Shown: positions 35,672 to 44,118 of the stretch, in pieces
Layout: each line of letters begins with the position of its first letter
Position numbering within the stretch: position 1 is the stretch's first letter
Assembly: GCA_964633225.1 (NCBI GenBank)
Contig: CAZWFQ010000001.1
Span: 1 to 64,000, forward strand
DNA from: JAKQIM01 sp964633225
GTDB lineage: Bacteria; Chloroflexota; Anaerolineae; Anaerolineales; UBA4823
Direction: 5' to 3'
DNA: 64,000 nucleotides
Program-made: the position numbers and the translations under genes
The notes under the pieces: generated by a model
Databases searched by the model: none
What the model saw: the letters and a program-made list of their open reading frames with translations, nothing else
Told to the model about the DNA's origin: nothing

Positions 35672-37234
35672 TCAGTGGGCCGCGCATTGATAAATAATGA
35701 TATCGTAGGTTACCTGGTAAGGGGCGCCAGGAAATATATTGATGATCCGGCAGTTTTGAGCTGCATATCCTCGTTCTAGCCCTGGGGCTGCCCCACTAAA
35801 GAGCGCCAGGTAGTCTGGTTGGTACTGGTCTACCGCCCAGATAGCCGCCTCTTCATATGTGGTTGTGAGCTGGGCAGCAATGTCTGGCTGGATCAAGCCT
35901 GCAAAGTCGACCATGGGACGCTGTGCATAATACCCGATGATACCCACTTCCAGCGCACCCACCGATGCCTGGGGAGACGTGTTTTGCGCCAGCCATTGGC
36001 CAACGGGACGAAAGAACGCCAGGCGTGGATCAGGCGATCCTTGCACCTGCCAGAGGTCCCCCGCTTGCGTGATCAGAAGCAAGCCAAGGATGGCAGCCGC
36101 AGGAACAATGGGGAATAGGTGGTGTCGGTGGAGAGGTGAATTCTGCCTGGATGCTATCCACCGGATCAAGTTCATACATTGATCTAATCCCAGGCCCAGT
36201 GCCACGAAGAAAGGCGGCACAAGCGGTGCATAGTACCAAAAATAGCGCGTAACGCCCAGGGCGGCATATGCCATGAAATATAAAAGCCCCCACCAAAGAA
36301 TCAGCACAGGGGCTGTGGGGTCGGGCGCATCCGGCTCGCTGCTTGGCGAGATAACGGGCCGGGTCAGGGCACTGATGACGCCAGCCAGGCTCAACAGGCC
36401 GGCCAACAGGTAAGGCCAGGCGGCGTAACGTTCTAGAATCGAGAATATTCCGGCAGCGAACCCGATGCTGATCGCCAGGTTGCCTTGGTTTTGCTTGGCA
36501 GCCAGGGTGACCGGCAGGGGGGAACCGAAGTAACCCCAGGCAAAGATTGCCCATGCCAGGATCAACGTCAGGTAAATGCCAATTGCTTTCCAGGGGATGG
36601 GCCTGCGCCGGAGAATGTGATCGAACGCTAAAGGTATAACCAACAGCAGGCCATCAGGCCGGGTCAGGGCTGCCAGGGCCGCGCAGAGGGCGGTCCGGGG
36701 GTAATTTCGGCGTTGGTAGCTGGCAAAGGTTGCCAGGCAAAATGTCAGGTAAAGCGGCGTTTCTGAACTGAGGGTGCTGACCACCAGGGGAAAGGTGGGG
36801 TAGAGCAAGAGCCCCACCCAGCCGACAGCTTCAGACTGCCACTGCTTACCCAAGTCCCACAAGCATAGGCCTCCCAGCGGCAGGCTGATCGCACCCAGTG
36901 CTACAGCCAGGCCGGGGATCAGTTGCAGATCATCTCCCGGCCAAATAGCGCTTAGCCCTGCCAGGATAAGGGTGAACAGAGGGGTGGTGGTGCTTAAAAT
37001 ATGCTCGCCCGGGTTGTAAACAAACCCCACGCCATGCGCCAGGTTATGGGCGTAGCGATAGGTGATGAATGGGTCGTCGTATCCCCAATGTGAGAACGCC
37101 AGGTAGCCAAGCAGGCCGGTAAGCAGGATATACACCGGAATCCGATACCGTTGTCCAGAGTAAGGGATTTGGCGGAGCCAGTTCCAGCCCTGGCGTTTGC
37201 CATTGGGGCGATCAGTTGGTTCAGGATGTGGCAT
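35672..37234 (-). CDS. GT-C type membrane glycosyltransferase
   Basis: 520 residues with about ten membrane segments. The first periplasmic loop, SHWGYDDPFITYRYAHNLAHGVGFVYNPGE, has the DD motif and the layout of polyprenyl-phosphate-sugar-dependent GT-C enzymes. The C-terminal soluble part (VGQWLAQNTSPQASVGALEVGIIGYY) is also typical. It probably transfers a sugar from a lipid-phosphate carrier on the outer face of the membrane. It ends 92 bases before rmlC and starts 15 bases after the beta-propeller gene. Acceptor unknown. Confidence 0.8.
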   Translation of the reverse strand: MPHPEPTDRPNGKRQGWNWLRQIPYSGQRYRIPVYILLTGLLGYLAFSHWGYDDPFITYRYAHNLAHGVGFVYNPGEHILSTTTPLFTLILAGLSAIWPGDDLQLIPGLAVALGAISLPLGGLCLWDLGKQWQSEAVGWVGLLLYPTFPLVVSTLSSETPLYLTFCLATFASYQRRNYPRTALCAALAALTRPDGLLLVIPLAFDHILRRRPIPWKAIGIYLTLILAWAIFAWGYFGSPLPVTLAAKQNQGNLAISIGFAAGIFSILERYAAWPYLLAGLLSLAGVISALTRPVISPSSEPDAPDPTAPVLILWWGLLYFMAYAALGVTRYFWYYAPLVPPFFVALGLGLDQCMNLIRWIASRQNSPLHRHHLFPIVPAAAILGLLLITQAGDLWQVQGSPDPRLAFFRPVGQWLAQNTSPQASVGALEVGIIGYYAQRPMVDFAGLIQPDIAAQLTTTYEEAAIWAVDQYQPDYLALFSGAAPGLERGYAAQNCRIINIFPGAPYQVTYDIIIYQCAAH

Positions 37235-37249
37235 GAAGGACGCTGTAGA

Positions 37250-38320
37250 TTAGCGCAAGATCAGGGGCAGGATGGTGGTGAAGATCTGGCTGCCAATAAA
37301 GGGGCGGGGTGGATCATAGGCTGTGTTCCAGATCAAGGGAGAAATAGTCACGGTGTAGTTGGTCAGGTAAGAGGTGTAAACCTGGCCAGCCTGATCGGCC
37401 CAAACTTCGTGCGCCCAACCAGGGGCGATGGTACGTGTTTCGCTCCACGGGCCAGCCGGGCTGGCGCCAATGCGGTACACTTCGGCGCCGCCGGAATAGT
37501 GATAAAAGAGATAGTAGCTGCCGTTGGCATAAAACAACGTGGGGCTTTCAGGTATGTTGGTGAAAGGACCAAAAGGTGCGTTAACCACTGAGTTTTGGCC
37601 GTTGCCGATCATCAAACCGCTGCTGGTTGGAAGCGGTACAGGCGGGATGACAGTGCCCCAATCGCGCCAGGGGCCAGCCGGGTTGGATGCTGTAGCCAGG
37701 CCGATGATGCCGCCGGTTTCATCCGTGGCGGTATAGTAGAGGTAGAGCTGTGGCCCGATCCGGAAAACAGCCGGGTCGCGGCAGTCAGCCCACTGGCCTG
37801 GCTGCCAGTTTGTGCCAGTATGATCGGGCTGAAAGACAACCCCTTGTTCCTCCCAAGATTTGGGATCGGCGGGGTTGGTGCTGGTGGCGAGCAGGATGCT
37901 TTGGGTGTAATCGTTTGTTACACCGGTGTAATACATGTAATAGACGCCATTTTCAACGAATACGTGCGGCGCCCAAACGGCATATTCATCCCAACTGCCA
38001 GTTTTGCGCTCAGCCAGGATGGGATCCAAGGTTTCCCAGGTGCAAAGATCGCTCGAACGGCCGTATACAAATTGTGCCTCACCGGGCAGGTAGATTGAAA
38101 CCAGGTAGTAATATCCGGCATGCCAAAAGATGGTGTGATCTTTCAGCCCAAAGTCGGTTGGGAACCAACCGGGCTTTTCGCAAGGCGGGATTGTGAGATG
38201 TGTTGGTCTGAACGACCGCTGTCCCGAAAGGACAGCGGTCGTGACCGGTTCTGCAGCCTGGGCCGGGAGGACAAAAAATAATCCCAGCGCCAACAGCCCC
38301 AATACCACTCGTACACGCAT
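37250..38320 (-). CDS. Secreted five-bladed beta-propeller glycosidase-like protein (GH43/GH32 type)
   Basis: 356 residues from ATG 38320, chosen because a clean signal peptide (about 1-22, ending AQAAEP) begins there; TTG 38356 is an in-frame alternative. Repeated motifs fit a propeller: KDHTIFWHAGYYYLVS, WAPHVFVENGVYYMYYTG, CRDPAVFRIGPQLYLYY and ESPTLFYANGSYYLFY. Candidate catalytic residues are Asp61, Asp182 in RDP and Glu258, as in clans GH-F and GH-J. The C-terminus TTILPLILR carries the LP-motif. A 13-bp hairpin lies in the coding region just after the signal peptide. It might trim or bind a surface glycan; family assignment needs a profile search. Confidence 0.78.
   Translation of the reverse strand: MRVRVVLGLLALGLFFVLPAQAAEPVTTAVLSGQRSFRPTHLTIPPCEKPGWFPTDFGLKDHTIFWHAGYYYLVSIYLPGEAQFVYGRSSDLCTWETLDPILAERKTGSWDEYAVWAPHVFVENGVYYMYYTGVTNDYTQSILLATSTNPADPKSWEEQGVVFQPDHTGTNWQPGQWADCRDPAVFRIGPQLYLYYTATDETGGIIGLATASNPAGPWRDWGTVIPPVPLPTSSGLMIGNGQNSVVNAPFGPFTNIPESPTLFYANGSYYLFYHYSGGAEVYRIGASPAGPWSETRTIAPGWAHEVWADQAGQVYTSYLTNYTVTISPLIWNTAYDPPRPFIGSQIFTTILPLILR
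38212..38242. repeat. Perfect 13-bp inverted repeat in coding sequence
   Basis: ACGACCGCTGTCC (38212-38224) and GGACAGCGGTCGT (38230-38242) flank a five-base loop, CGAAA. It encodes VLSGQRSF, immediately after the signal peptide of the beta-propeller protein. The GC-rich stem resembles a REP-like element captured in a gene; no second copy was noticed in the window. Confidence 0.7.
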
Positions 38321-38371
38321 TCTGTTCTTGGCGAGTGATCGGTTGCGGAGAAACAAGGGGTCTTTGGCCAG

Positions 38372-39664
38372 TTATCCCTGGTCAACTGGCGCTGACGGTT
38401 GAGAAACTGGAGGTTCGCTTTTTGGTAGTGTGGGTGAGCGCCACCAGTCGATCAAAAAAATCACCGCCGACGAGAACAAGAAACCAGCGGCCCCGGCAAT
38501 GGCGCCGTTGATAGCCGAGCGCGGTCCAATGGGATGATTGGGGTCAGGTGGTAAGGCCAGGCCCACAATCCGGGCTGCCTGGTCGCCTCGTTCAAACGAG
38601 ATCTTCGACTCAACCACCTGGTTTGCCAGGGCAACATAAGCCTGCTGGTTTATGTTACGTTGCACGGCTAGTGTTGTGTTCTTATATTGCGCTATTTCCA
38701 ATTCAACACCTAAATCAATAATGGCGGCGGCGGCGGCATCGGCAAGGTCAGCATGGATTTGGCGTTGGGTTTGTAATGCCGTGATCAACACTTGCAGATC
38801 ATCACGCGCCTGGCTAACCGTATATCCTTCGCCCATTAGATCGGCGGTATTATCCACCGGGATGCTGATTTCAATGCCTCCCACTGAACCAACAGACCTT
38901 TGGCGCAGGGCCAGGAAGCTTAGTGCGTCTTGAAGGGGAAGTGGTTTACTGGCGCTCAAGCTTTGCAGTTGGGTGTAAAAAAGTTCGATGTCATCGATTA
39001 ATATATCTAAACCGTCGATATTTTTTAGATTGGATGCTAAGGATTCTCTTGCGTCTTGATACTGGATTTCAAGCACAGGGATTTGGCCTTCTGGCAGGTA
39101 ATCGATTAGGGCTTGTTCGGCTTCATCCCAGTCCTGGCGCGCATTGTTAGCCAGGGCTTCGAAGTTATCAATGCTCTCTTCATTCAGCCCAGAAAGCATG
39201 TTCAGACGCTGTGTGAACAACCTGGCCCAGGTGTTGACTAGAGCCGCGGCGCGTTCTGGGTTCCCGTCGACCACAGACAGGCGTATTTGCTGCGTGCCGA
39301 TTATCGTGGCATCCATGCTGTCTTTGAGCGAAACCAGTGTCTTCTCAGGATCTAGTAACGGCGCAACGGCAGGGTCCTGATACACTTCCAATAGCAGGTC
39401 ATCTACGAAGGCCATATCTGGGGATTTTATCTCTGTTATGATGTTGGTCTCGACTGTTGAATCCAGGTTGGTGCTAAAAATAGGCTTGGCCATGAATACC
39501 ATTGCCGTGGCCTCATACTGCTTGGGCAAGAAAAGCTTGCTGTATGCATAAACTGAAACGGCTAACAGCAAGCTGATGCCAATGATCCACCATTTACCTT
39601 TCCACAATGTCAGGATAATTGCTCGCAGGTCAATTTCGTCATCTTCAAGGTGCATTGTGTTCAT
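38372..39664 (-). CDS. Wzz-type polysaccharide chain-length determinant
   Basis: 430 residues from ATG 39664 (AAGGA seven bases upstream); longer starts would overlap the upstream gene. Wzz features are DDEIDLRAIILTLWKGKWWIIGISLLLAVSVYAYSKLF (first membrane helix, about 18-45), a periplasmic segment with Val/Ile-rich beta strands and long helices, and a second membrane helix (AIAGAAGFLFSSAVIFLIDWW) near the end with a short Pro-rich cytoplasmic tail. No kinase domain follows, so this is not a full BY-kinase. It controls chain length or couples polymerisation to export. Confidence 0.85.
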   Translation of the reverse strand: MNTMHLEDDEIDLRAIILTLWKGKWWIIGISLLLAVSVYAYSKLFLPKQYEATAMVFMAKPIFSTNLDSTVETNIITEIKSPDMAFVDDLLLEVYQDPAVAPLLDPEKTLVSLKDSMDATIIGTQQIRLSVVDGNPERAAALVNTWARLFTQRLNMLSGLNEESIDNFEALANNARQDWDEAEQALIDYLPEGQIPVLEIQYQDARESLASNLKNIDGLDILIDDIELFYTQLQSLSASKPLPLQDALSFLALRQRSVGSVGGIEISIPVDNTADLMGEGYTVSQARDDLQVLITALQTQRQIHADLADAAAAAIIDLGVELEIAQYKNTTLAVQRNINQQAYVALANQVVESKISFERGDQAARIVGLALPPDPNHPIGPRSAINGAIAGAAGFLFSSAVIFLIDWWRSPTLPKSEPPVSQPSAPVDQG

Positions 39665-39675
39665 AAACAGTCCTT

Positions 39676-40485
39676 TTATTGAAGTGTAGTTGATTTTCTT
39701 AGCCAGAGGCGCAGGCGCAAGGGCAGCCAGGCATAGGCCAGGCGGCGCAAATACCAGCGCAAAGCCAGGGGAGATACGCGCCAGAGCCACTCTGGACGAG
39801 GTTGTACCACGCGCCGGTAGACGCGCAGCATTTCAGGGTAACAACGATCATCAATGGTTGTGCTTTTGCCTTGCTTGTGCAGGCGAAAATTTGCCCACAG
39901 GCGCGGGTGGTAAACCAAAGGTCCTAACTGGGCCAGCCGCACCCACAGATCATAATCCATGGCAAAGTGAAAGCTCGGGTCCAGCGGCCTGATCTGCTGC
40001 CAGTGGCGCACCCAAAAGAAGGTCGTCTGCTGTGGAATGTGGACTGCCCCGCGCAGCATGCCTTGCAGGTCAGTCTGGCGCGCCGGGAAACGCTCTAAAA
40101 CTGCCCCGTGCTCGTCGATCAGGTTTGCGTCGGCATACACCATGACGGTTTCGGGGTGGCTGGTCAGAAAGGCCACTGCTTCGGCGACGGCGCCGGGCAG
40201 GTACGTGTCATCTGAATTGATCCATGCCAGGATCTCGCCGTGGGCATGAGCGAAGCCTTTGTTGATCGCATCTGCCTGGCCTTGATCGGGTTCAGATACC
40301 CACCAGGCGATCTTGCCAGCCTCGGCGTAACGCCGGATGATCTCGCTGCTGCCATCTGTAGAGCCGCCATCCACCACCAGGTACTCAATGTGAGAATAAT
40401 CCTGCTCAACCACAGAGCGGATGGTTTCTTCCAGGTAGGCAGCCTGGTTGTAGGATGGGGTGACGATGGAGACGAGAGGATTCAA
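39676..40485 (-). CDS. Glycosyltransferase family 2
   Basis: 269 residues from a TTG start at 40485; no in-frame ATG or GTG lies before the conserved VSIVTPSYNQAAYLEETIRS. GT-A motifs are YLVVDGGSTDG, WWVSEPDQGQADAINKGFA and AWINSDDTY (metal-binding DD). It closely resembles the next gene upstream (40504-41505) in its first 100 residues, so this is a tandem duplication. It is a polysaccharide-assembly transferase of unknown donor. Confidence 0.87.
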   Translation of the reverse strand: MNPLVSIVTPSYNQAAYLEETIRSVVEQDYSHIEYLVVDGGSTDGSSEIIRRYAEAGKIAWWVSEPDQGQADAINKGFAHAHGEILAWINSDDTYLPGAVAEAVAFLTSHPETVMVYADANLIDEHGAVLERFPARQTDLQGMLRGAVHIPQQTTFFWVRHWQQIRPLDPSFHFAMDYDLWVRLAQLGPLVYHPRLWANFRLHKQGKSTTIDDRCYPEMLRVYRRVVQPRPEWLWRVSPLALRWYLRRLAYAWLPLRLRLWLRKSTTLQ

Positions 40486-40503
40486 GAGAGTAGGTCAAGA
40501 TCG

Positions 40504-41505
40504 CTAAACCCAACGCAGGCCGTTGTCTTCAACGATGAGTTGTTGGGTGTGATGTTGTAGGCGGCGGCGCCAGGTGCGGTAGGTCAAGAAGAACCTTCCC
40601 AGTCCCACAGAGCCGCCAAGAGCCTGGACGGATTTATACCACAGACGCGCAGATTTAGGGAAGTCTAGCTGCCAGGCCTGGCGGAAGTGCCCCAGGGCCT
40701 GGCGGTAACCACTGCTGGAGCCTGGGTCGGCGGCATCAATCAGCCGCCGGCCCGCAAAAAGGTGCAGGCCAGCCCGGATGGCCCTGTTCTGCGTTCGCAG
40801 GGTGGGTTGGAATAATGGTACGGCCTCGATAGATTTTACAAAGCGAAAGGCTTCATCCACAAAGCGGGCTGCCTGGGCAATGGTCTTGGCATCTTGGTGG
40901 GTGCGTTCGACTGCCCAGAATTGGGGTACATGGAGAATCGGGAAGCGCGCGGCGATTTCGACCCATAAGATATGGTCAAGAATCAGGTGATAATCGGTGC
41001 GTAAAAACCCGGCTTGCTCCAAGGCCTGGCGACGCATGACCACGGCCGGCTGCAAGAGGACATTGAAAGACAGCAGGTCGGGCAGATTGTACTGGGGATA
41101 ATGGTGCCAATCCAGCAGGCGCAGATCTGCATCCACCATCACCCCATCCCCATACACCATGCCGGCTTCAGGGTGGGCTTGCAAGGCCCTCACGGCCTGG
41201 CTGAGGATGTCTTTTTGATAGTACAGATCATCAGAATTCAGCCAGGCTACGAACTCTCCCTGGGCACGGGCAAAGCCCTTGTTGATGGCATCAGCCTGGC
41301 CCTGGTCTGGTTCTGAGATCCACCAGGCGATCTTGCCAGCTTCGGCATAGCGCCGGATGATTTCGACGCTGCCGTCGGTAGAGCCGCCATCCACCACCAG
41401 GTATTCGATGTTAGGGTAATCTTGCCACAACACCGAGCGGATGGTCTGCTCGAGAAAGCGGGCGTGGTTGTAGCAGGGGGTGATGATTGTGAGCAGTGGA
41501 TGCAT
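40504..41505 (-). CDS. Glycosyltransferase family 2
   Basis: 333 residues. It opens LTIITPCYNHARFLEQTIRS, with YLVVDGGSTDG, EPDQGQADAINKGFARA and AWLNSDDLYY. The C-terminal region (FSF-like LLSFNVLLQPAVVMRRQA) fits acceptor recognition. It is a tandem paralogue of the gene at 39676-40485 but has a 60-residue longer C-terminus. It follows the GT42-like gene by seven bases. Confidence 0.88.
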   Translation of the reverse strand: MHPLLTIITPCYNHARFLEQTIRSVLWQDYPNIEYLVVDGGSTDGSVEIIRRYAEAGKIAWWISEPDQGQADAINKGFARAQGEFVAWLNSDDLYYQKDILSQAVRALQAHPEAGMVYGDGVMVDADLRLLDWHHYPQYNLPDLLSFNVLLQPAVVMRRQALEQAGFLRTDYHLILDHILWVEIAARFPILHVPQFWAVERTHQDAKTIAQAARFVDEAFRFVKSIEAVPLFQPTLRTQNRAIRAGLHLFAGRRLIDAADPGSSSGYRQALGHFRQAWQLDFPKSARLWYKSVQALGGSVGLGRFFLTYRTWRRRLQHHTQQLIVEDNGLRWV

Positions 41506-41512
41506 GCGAAAA

Positions 41513-42331
41513 TTACTTGTTGCAGAATAGTGTATTGTAATCCACCTTGGGGAAGATCGTCAGCTTACCTCCCACGGTGGCGTCTAGCACGCGCCGTCCA
41601 TCTGCCGCATAGGCCTGGCGGGCCAAGGTGTAGGCCCGTTCAGAGCCTTCCAGGTCGGGGAGCTGCCATTTGAAACCGGCCCCAAAGTAGTTGGGGGTAA
41701 AGTGGTTGGGATCATCGCCTTGCGAGACGATGGCCTGGTTGGCCTGGCCTTTGGTTTGAAAGTTGTGATCCACACCCACCAGGATGGCCTCTTGGAAGCC
41801 CATGTAAAATGCCAACTGTAGGGCCACGTAGGTGACGGTAAGGCCCTCAAACATGCGCCCGGTGGCATCGAGGGCGAAGTTCTCGACACCTGTGAAGTCG
41901 GTGTCGAGGTAATTCAAGCTTGGGTCTTCACGGAACCAGGTGCGGGCGCGCCAGGTGATGAAGCGCGGTAAGCTCAGCCCTTGCATCTCCGCCGCGCATT
42001 GCTCAAGCACCAGGTCGTTGACCGAGACCAGGTAAGTGGTGGTGAACCCCAGCTCGGGGAAAAGCAGGTAGATGCGGTTGAGCCCAAAAGTGAATTCATT
42101 GCGCAGCTTGCCCAGGTCGGTTTGGCGCAGGCTGGGGCCGTTGCCGATGATGAAGCAGCGTTTGCCGGCATGTGCGTTGTGGTAGGTTTGCATGCGAGCC
42201 TGGCTGCGCCGCCAACGCGGATCGATGGTCTGCGCCCAAACGTGGCGCCGGCGGTTGCGCCAATCCCAATATGCGTTGGATGTGGCATTCCATAAAGGCG
42301 CAGGAACGATCTTCTTAAGGGTGCTTTTCAT
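41513..42331 (-). CDS. DUF115/GT42-like protein, candidate nonulosonate (sialyl) transferase
   Basis: 272 residues. FIIGNGPSLRQTDLGKL followed by FTFGLNRIYL resembles the CMP-sugar-binding start of GT42 sialyltransferases (GNGPSL, then a conserved Asn). VALQLAFYMGFQEAILVGVDHNF resembles the second conserved block. His in PNHFTPNYFG could be the catalytic base. DUF115 Maf proteins, which transfer pseudaminic or legionaminic acid, share this fold. The start overlaps the upstream SDR stop as ATGA (42328-42331), and two CMP-sugar synthetases plus NeuB lie within 9 kb. Function is inferred from motifs and neighbours. Confidence 0.7.
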   Translation of the reverse strand: MKSTLKKIVPAPLWNATSNAYWDWRNRRRHVWAQTIDPRWRRSQARMQTYHNAHAGKRCFIIGNGPSLRQTDLGKLRNEFTFGLNRIYLLFPELGFTTTYLVSVNDLVLEQCAAEMQGLSLPRFITWRARTWFREDPSLNYLDTDFTGVENFALDATGRMFEGLTVTYVALQLAFYMGFQEAILVGVDHNFQTKGQANQAIVSQGDDPNHFTPNYFGAGFKWQLPDLEGSERAYTLARQAYAADGRRVLDATVGGKLTIFPKVDYNTLFCNK

Positions 42332-43101
42332 TCGGTGCTCAAGCGGGCGGTAGCGCCACCATCCACGATCACAGCCTGGCCGGTCATAAAGGAAGACTGC
42401 ACATTATCGGCCAGGAAGTAGATGGCATGGGCGATCTCAGAGGGCAAGCCCACGCGCCCATTGACCGTTTTGCGGGCCAGGTTATCCAGGCGCGCTTGCA
42501 CATCGCCGCCTTGCACATGCCCGCGGCCCAGGCCAGCGCGCAGCATGGGCGTATCCACGGCGCCGGGAAGGATGGCATTGACGCGGATGTTGTTGGGTGC
42601 CAGTTCAATTGCCATGGCGCGCGTCAATGCCAGCAGGCCGCCCTTGCTGGCTGCGTAGGCAGCAATGTTGGCAGAGGTGGCAACCGCATGCACCGATGAA
42701 ACATTGACGATGGCCCCTCCGGCAGCGGCCTGGAACAGGGGATAAGCCAGCTTGACACTCAAGAAGACAGAGCGCAAGTTAGATGCCATGACTGCATCCC
42801 ATTCTTCGATGCTGGTTTCAAGCAGCGGCTTGGCGATCTGCAAAGCTGCATTGTTGATCAGTGCGTTCAGATAGCCCGTGAAGGCCTGGGCCTGGCGAAA
42901 GATTGATTCTAGATTCTCGCCAATCGAGATGTCTGATTCGATGAACAAACCATTGGATGGAAACGGTTCGCCGAAACTTGAGCGGTCAACCCCAATGACG
43001 CGCCAGCCGGATTCAGCGAACAACTTGACGGTGGCGCGGCCAATGCCGCCGGCAGCGCCGGTAATGAGTACGGTTTTGGGAAGTGTTTGTGAGGGGAACA
43101 T
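42328..43101 (-). CDS. Short-chain dehydrogenase/reductase
   Basis: 257 residues. The cofactor loop is TGAAGGIGRA at about 15-24; NNAALQ, a catalytic Ser (VNVSSVHA) and YAASKGGLLALTRAMAIEL complete the classical SDR triad. VDGGATARLSTE ends the protein. A five-unit heptamer array begins three bases before its start. It lies in the nonulosonate region, so a sugar or sugar-phosphate substrate is likely; substrate unknown. Confidence 0.87.
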   Translation of the reverse strand: MFPSQTLPKTVLITGAAGGIGRATVKLFAESGWRVIGVDRSSFGEPFPSNGLFIESDISIGENLESIFRQAQAFTGYLNALINNAALQIAKPLLETSIEEWDAVMASNLRSVFLSVKLAYPLFQAAAGGAIVNVSSVHAVATSANIAAYAASKGGLLALTRAMAIELAPNNIRVNAILPGAVDTPMLRAGLGRGHVQGGDVQARLDNLARKTVNGRVGLPSEIAHAIYFLADNVQSSFMTGQAVIVDGGATARLSTE

Positions 43102-43104
43102 AAG

Positions 43105-43139
43105 ATAGTAAATAGTGGATAGTGAATGGTGAATGGTGG
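43105..43139 (-). repeat. Heptamer repeat array upstream of SDR gene
   Basis: Five contiguous 7-bp units on the plus strand: atagtaa, atagtgg, atagtga, atggtga, atggtgg. On the minus strand they read YCACYAT-like. It fills the space between the 2-hydroxyacid dehydrogenase and the SDR start, right where a ribosome site would be, and no Shine-Dalgarno sequence is visible. Confidence 0.85.
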
Positions 43140-43161
43140 GTCGCCTCTAAGTGATCAGTGG

Positions 43162-44106
43162 TTATCTTTGAGAGAGGCCTAACCCATCGAGCAGGTTCTT
43201 GATGGTATTGGCGTGAACGCGTTCCCAGGCCGCCGGGCTGGAATTGGCGTTGTGGGGGGCCAGCATCACGTTATCCATGCAGCACAGCGGGCTGGTAGCG
43301 GGTAGAGGCTCGTGCTCGTACACATCCAGGGCCGCACCGGCAATCTGTCCGGCTTGCAGGGCCGCAACCAGGGCAGGCTCTTCGATGATAGGCCCGCGTG
43401 CGGTGTTGATCAGCACTGCAGTCGGCTGCATCATTGCCAGGGTGCGGGCATTCAGCAAGTGGTAGCTGGTGGGGTTCAGGTCGCAGTTTATTGAGACAAA
43501 ATCTGACGCGGCTAACAGTGAATCGAGGGTGGTCATCTCGACATCATTTTCTTTGATGAAAACGTGATCGACCTCGGCAATGTCGGTACCCAAAACGCGC
43601 ATGCCAAAGGCTCTTGCCCTGCGGATGGCCGCTTTGCCAATGGTGCCCACCCCCACCACGCCCAACCAGCACTCGCTTAGCGAGCGACCAGGGATCTTCT
43701 CCCAGACGCCTGTTTTGACGGCCTGATCCATCCAGGGCAGGCGGCGGGCAAATGCCAGCACGTATCCTAGGACTGAATCAGCTACTGGCAGGGTGAATGC
43801 ATTGGGCGTGTTACCCACTTTGATGCCCAGGCGAGCCGCAGCAGCCCGGTCAATTGAGTCAACGCCTGTGCCCCACTTGGAGATGATCTTGAGCCGAGGT
43901 GTGCAGGCCTCCAGCACGCGGGCCGTATAGTGATCGTCGCCGCAGATCGTGCCATCGAACTGCCCGGCGTAAGCCAGGATTTCCTCTTCTCCCAGGCGCT
44001 CATGCACATCAGGGACGATCAGCTCCAACCCATAGCTTTCGAGCACAGGGCGGAAGCGGTCGAGGAAGGGGATCATGTAAGGTGCAGAAAAAAGTATTGT
44101 GGTCAT
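43162..44106 (-). CDS. D-isomer-specific 2-hydroxyacid dehydrogenase
   Basis: 314 residues. The NAD-binding loop GVVGVGTIGKAAIRRARAFGM is at about 148-168. INTARGPIIEEPALVAAL contains the conserved Arg region and MLAPHNANSSPAAWERV the catalytic His. The family includes phosphoglycerate dehydrogenase, but its place between a CMP-sugar synthetase and an SDR suggests a sugar-acid precursor role. It follows the NeuA-like gene by 12 bases. Confidence 0.87.
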   Translation of the reverse strand: MTTILFSAPYMIPFLDRFRPVLESYGLELIVPDVHERLGEEEILAYAGQFDGTICGDDHYTARVLEACTPRLKIISKWGTGVDSIDRAAAARLGIKVGNTPNAFTLPVADSVLGYVLAFARRLPWMDQAVKTGVWEKIPGRSLSECWLGVVGVGTIGKAAIRRARAFGMRVLGTDIAEVDHVFIKENDVEMTTLDSLLAASDFVSINCDLNPTSYHLLNARTLAMMQPTAVLINTARGPIIEEPALVAALQAGQIAGAALDVYEHEPLPATSPLCCMDNVMLAPHNANSSPAAWERVHANTIKNLLDGLGLSQR

Positions 44107-44118
44107 CGTTTATCCATT

